A DNA stretch of 16,338 bases, taken from NCBI GenBank assembly GCA_035361075.1, contig DAOSBX010000030.1, forward strand, positions 1 through 16,338, in the 5' to 3' direction. The stretch comes from Candidatus Hydrogenedens sp. (lineage in GTDB: Bacteria > Hydrogenedentota > Hydrogenedentia > Hydrogenedentales > Hydrogenedentaceae). The position numbers were made by a program, and so were the translations under genes. Under the pieces are notes generated by a model that made no database searches, was not told the origin of the DNA, and worked only from the letters and a program-made list of their open reading frames with translations. This document shows, in pieces, positions 14,133 through 16,338 of this stretch. The stretch's first letter is position 1, and each line of letters begins with the position of its first letter.

Positions 14133-15764
14133 TTATACCTCGCCATAAAATAAATCTGTTACTTGTTGTTCTGGTCTGCAATTACAAGAATTGTCTATAT
14201 TTTTATTCAACGATTTTGCGGACATAGGGTCTAATGTTTTCATCGTTTCTTCAAGTTTAACGACAATTAATTCTCGTTCTTTTATCTGATATTCAAGTAA
14301 TTTCAATTGCTGTTCTTTTTCATATTTTATAGACTCGAGGGTTTCCATTCTTTGCAGAAGTGTTCTTGTTTGATTTTCGGAATCTTGGATTGAATCCTGT
14401 AATAAGAGGATACTTTGATTGCATTCGTGAATTGTGTTTTCTGTTGTTATAGCATCTTCTTCATATTTTTTAAGATTTAAAAGTTCGGTTTCTTTTTGGT
14501 GTTCTAATTCAGCTATTTTCTTCTCAATCTCTGTAATGCTATTTTTAGTGTCTGTTATCCTATTTTCTATTTGATTTTTTTCTTGTAATGTGTTTTGTAA
14601 TAATCTTTCTTGTTCCTTCATTTCCATCTTTATTGTTTCAACTTCTGTTTTGCAGATATTCATCTGCTCCTGCACTTGAGTTATCTCTGAGTTTATTGTG
14701 TCAAGTTGAAATTCAGTTCGGCGTAAATCTGTCTTTGCTTTGTCTACTTCTAATTTTGCCATTTCTGTAGCAAGTTCGATTGCCTTAATTTTTGCGGTTT
14801 CAGGGGTTCCCTCTATTATAGCCTTTAGGGTGTCTTGAATAAGGGCTTTAATGGGTTCGTTGGTAAGCTGAGTGATATTTTCTAATAGTGAATTGATGTC
14901 GGACGGGGCGGACAAGTCAGACGAAGCGGACGGAGCAGACGAGACGGACGAATCAGACAAGTCAGACGAAGCGGACAAGTCGGACGAATCGGACGGAGCA
15001 AATGAGACGGACGAATCAGACAAGTCAGACGAGGCGAACGGAGTAGACGGGACGGACAAGTCGGACGGGACAGACAAATCAGACGGGGTTGGTGTTTCTT
15101 CAGATTTTTGTTCTTCAATTATAGTCTTTTCTATATTTTCATCATTTTCATCCGCTGGAATAGTGTATGATTCTATGGTTGTTGGGATTGGTTCTTCATC
15201 ATCATATATGAGACGAATACCTAATTTGTTATAATCTTCTGTTATCTTCTTATATGTTTTCTGCCATTGTTCAAACATAGTCTTGTTAGGCTTTCCTGTC
15301 AAGAAATCAGCCACAATACAACAGAGAAGTGAATACAATTCTAATGTCGGTTCGATAGATAAAGGTGCTTTACCTATTCTATCTGCGGAATAAATAATCC
15401 GTGCCATATCTAAAAATAGATTTTTTAAACCATCCTGATGGTTTGTTGCTGAAATCTCAACACAGTTTGATAAAATCGACATGGCAGAATATACCCAACT
15501 ACGAGTATCATTAAGGGTTTTACTTTCTTCTATTGTCTTTCTTAAGTTTGTAAGTTGTGGAGAAATTTTTCTTCCTAATTCTATAATTTCCATTTCTAAA
15601 TTAACTGTCATAGTCTCGGGAATTTTATTCTCTTTCTCTACATTAGATTCCGATGGTTGAATTTTTTCTTCTTTCGGTACTTCATCATTTGAAGAGTAAC
15701 TCATTTTTTTAAATAGGGTTTTCCCATGGGTCAGGAATGACCTTGAACGATTTCCAATTCTCAC
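14133..15764 (-). CDS. Uncharacterised coiled-coil protein with a 21-unit tripeptide repeat linker
   Basis: Not recognised as a known family. The 543 residues have no signal peptide or transmembrane segment, so it is likely cytoplasmic. In order: a basic, polar N-terminus (1-50); a helical domain (about 55-190); an acidic linker; a low-complexity block at 227-289 made of 21 Ser-[Asp/Val/Ala]-[Leu/Ser/Pro] tripeptides, encoded exactly by the 9-bp array at 14898-15086; a helix (290-340); a long coiled coil (about 340-515) rich in Glu, Lys, Gln and Leu; and a short tail with Cys-x-Cys (527-529). The start is GTG at 15762-15764, supported by GGAGG eight bases upstream. The stop is followed at once by the ftsA start, which points to a joint function, perhaps a division-associated scaffold; that is inference. 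Confidence 0.85.
   Translation of the reverse strand: MRIGNRSRSFLTHGKTLFKKMSYSSNDEVPKEEKIQPSESNVEKENKIPETMTVNLEMEIIELGRKISPQLTNLRKTIEESKTLNDTRSWVYSAMSILSNCVEISATNHQDGLKNLFLDMARIIYSADRIGKAPLSIEPTLELYSLLCCIVADFLTGKPNKTMFEQWQKTYKKITEDYNKLGIRLIYDDEEPIPTTIESYTIPADENDENIEKTIIEEQKSEETPTPSDLSVPSDLSVPSTPFASSDLSDSSVSFAPSDSSDLSASSDLSDSSVSSAPSASSDLSAPSDINSLLENITQLTNEPIKALIQDTLKAIIEGTPETAKIKAIELATEMAKLEVDKAKTDLRRTEFQLDTINSEITQVQEQMNICKTEVETIKMEMKEQERLLQNTLQEKNQIENRITDTKNSITEIEKKIAELEHQKETELLNLKKYEEDAITTENTIHECNQSILLLQDSIQDSENQTRTLLQRMETLESIKYEKEQQLKLLEYQIKERELIVVKLEETMKTLDPMSAKSLNKNIDNSCNCRPEQQVTDLFYGEV
14898..15086. repeat. In-gene 9-bp minisatellite, 21 units
   Basis: Twenty-one 9-bp units run without a break or indel. 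On the plus strand they vary around GTCRGACRA, with GAC at positions 5-7 nearly invariant; examples are GTCGGACGG, GTCAGACGA, ATCAGACAA and GACGGACGA. Because nine is a multiple of three the host frame is kept, giving the tripeptide linker at residues 227-289. A 63-bp higher-order period is visible: units 4-8 match units 11-15 closely. The purine-rich plus strand differs sharply from the AT-rich flanks. Confidence 0.95.
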
Positions 15765-16071
15765 TAATTATTCCTCCAAAATTATGTTTTTATATAAATC
15801 GATATACATTATATAGTATTACACGATAGAAACACTACTATATATAATAAAATATTACAGCAAATAAATAAAAACAAAATATATTTTATTATTTTATATT
15901 GTAATTTTTTAGAAGAGGCTCACCCAATTTTTCACAGAGGTAATTTATTTCAATTTTGGCAAATATTTTTTGGTTATCAATGTTTCTTCGGGACAAGATA
16001 ATAATCAAATTTTACCTTTGGTATTTGTTAATACAAATATAATTTTGGTACAATATTTTTTGAATTATAAA
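15765..16071. other. AT-rich region between the coiled-coil gene and the tRNA
   Basis: No gene is visible in these 307 bases. The minus strand offers a -10 like TATAAT (15808-15813) for the coiled-coil gene without a good -35. The plus-strand end holds the tRNA promoter. A slightly more GC-rich stretch around 15912-15945 shows no clear structure. Confidence 0.5.
16025..16054 (+). promoter_or_regulatory. Candidate promoter of the tRNA-Glu gene
   Basis: TTGTTA (16025-16030) and TACAAT (16049-16054) are separated by 18 bases, and transcription would start about ten bases before the tRNA 5' end. The -35 has two mismatches; the -10 has one. Confidence 0.45.
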
Positions 16072-16147
16072 GGCCCCTTCATCTAGCGGTTTAGGATGCA
16101 GGATTCTCAGTCCTGTCACACGGGTTCGAATCCCGTAGGGGCTGCCA
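16072..16147 (+). tRNA. tRNA-Glu, anticodon CTC, CCA encoded
   Basis: A complete cloverleaf fits. The acceptor stem is GGCCCCT against AGGGGCT, with a G-U first pair. The anticodon arm is CAGGA, loop TTCTCAG, TCCTG, with anticodon CTC at loop positions 34-36. The T arm is ACGGG, loop TTCGAAT, CCCGT. The discriminator base is G73 (16144), and the 3' CCA (16145-16147) is encoded in the DNA. The TTCATCTAGCGG segment matches the D-arm style of bacterial tRNA-Glu. It reads GAG codons; a second tRNA-Glu (TTC) must exist elsewhere for GAA. Confidence 0.95.
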
Positions 16148-16183
16148 CTTTTTATAAAGTAAAAAGTAAATGGATTATGGGTA

Positions 16184-16338
16184 ATGCAAATTCGGTTGTT
16201 GTTATTTAAGGGCTGTCCATCTGGACCTAAAGCGGAAGGGGTATTAAAAGAAGTATTGGCTGAGGAACATATTTCCGCACCTATTGAAATTGTTGATGTT
16301 CCAGACATAGCCACAGCAATTCGTGAACATTTTTTAGG
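16184..16338 (+). CDS. Thioredoxin-fold protein, N-terminal part (runs off the window)
   Basis: An open frame starts at ATG 16184 and continues past the right edge. The 51 visible residues begin MQIRLLLFKGCPSGPKAEGV and continue as a helix and strand (EIVDV) ending EHFLG. The strand, Gly-Cys-Pro, helix, strand order followed by FLG is that of small thioredoxin-like proteins whose next motif is usually a SPT/cis-proline segment. Only one cysteine (Cys11) is visible in the CxxC position (CPSG), so a thiol-disulphide exchange role is uncertain. No upstream in-frame start exists, and the ribosome-binding site is weak. It follows the tRNA by 36 bases on the same strand. Confidence 0.6.
   Translation, partial: MQIRLLLFKGCPSGPKAEGVLKEVLAEEHISAPIEIVDVPDIATAIREHFL

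Noticed and set aside
14898..15086. Possible CRISPR array
   Set aside because: The unit is only 9 bp, with no alternation of long repeats and unique spacers, and it is translated in frame inside a gene.
14872..15234. Open plus-strand frame through the repeat, giving an Asp/Ser/Lys-rich product
   Set aside because: It is a by-product of the stop-poor 9-bp unit. It has no ribosome-binding site and lies antisense to a gene with a good start and long conserved-looking coiled coil.

Overview
The window is a low-GC bacterial chromosomal segment. It carries a multihaem nitrite-reduction operon (haem export implies a periplasm), two type IV pilin genes and an FtsA homologue, so a free-living, probably Gram-negative-type bacterium is likely. 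The pilin style, the isolated heparinase-like enzyme and the NrfA type with a histidine at haem 1 would fit deltaproteobacteria or PVC/Hydrogenedentes-like lineages. I cannot place it further from sequence alone.

Layout, left to right. (1) The last codons of a plus-strand gene (2-70). (2) A minus-strand, visibly AT-rich type II restriction-modification pair: methyltransferase (774-1778), then endonuclease (93-764). (3) A minus-strand operon reading ferredoxin-like protein, nrfH, nrfA (4545 down to 1937), with a strong sigma70-type promoter and an overlapping dyad. (4) A secreted heparinase II/III-like protein (4709-6637, minus). (5) Divergent trkA and trkH for potassium uptake (6773-9652, plus). 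(6) Two tandem type IV pilins (10043-11089, plus) with a sigma54-like promoter and several strong RNA hairpins. (7) hisS (11147-12589, minus). (8) An operon of a coiled-coil protein and ftsA (15764 down to 12768, minus). (9) A plus-strand tRNA-Glu(CTC) and the start of a thioredoxin-fold gene running off the right end.

How the genes work together. NrfH takes electrons from the quinol pool and passes them to NrfA, which reduces nitrite to ammonium; the ferredoxin-like protein in front is probably accessory. TrkA gates TrkH. The coiled-coil gene and ftsA are translationally coupled, which suggests a shared role near the division machinery.

The most unusual signal is a 9-bp minisatellite (consensus close to GTCRGACRA on the plus strand) found at two sites about 10 kb apart. 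Twenty-one copies lie in frame inside the coiled-coil gene, where they encode a Ser-Asp/Val/Ala-Leu/Ser/Pro linker. About six copies lie between genes, against the stop codon of the heparinase-like gene. The same unit in coding and non-coding DNA suggests a dispersed, expanding repeat. Other points of interest are the His-type haem 1 of NrfA, the hairpin-rich pilin transcript and the ftsA partner.
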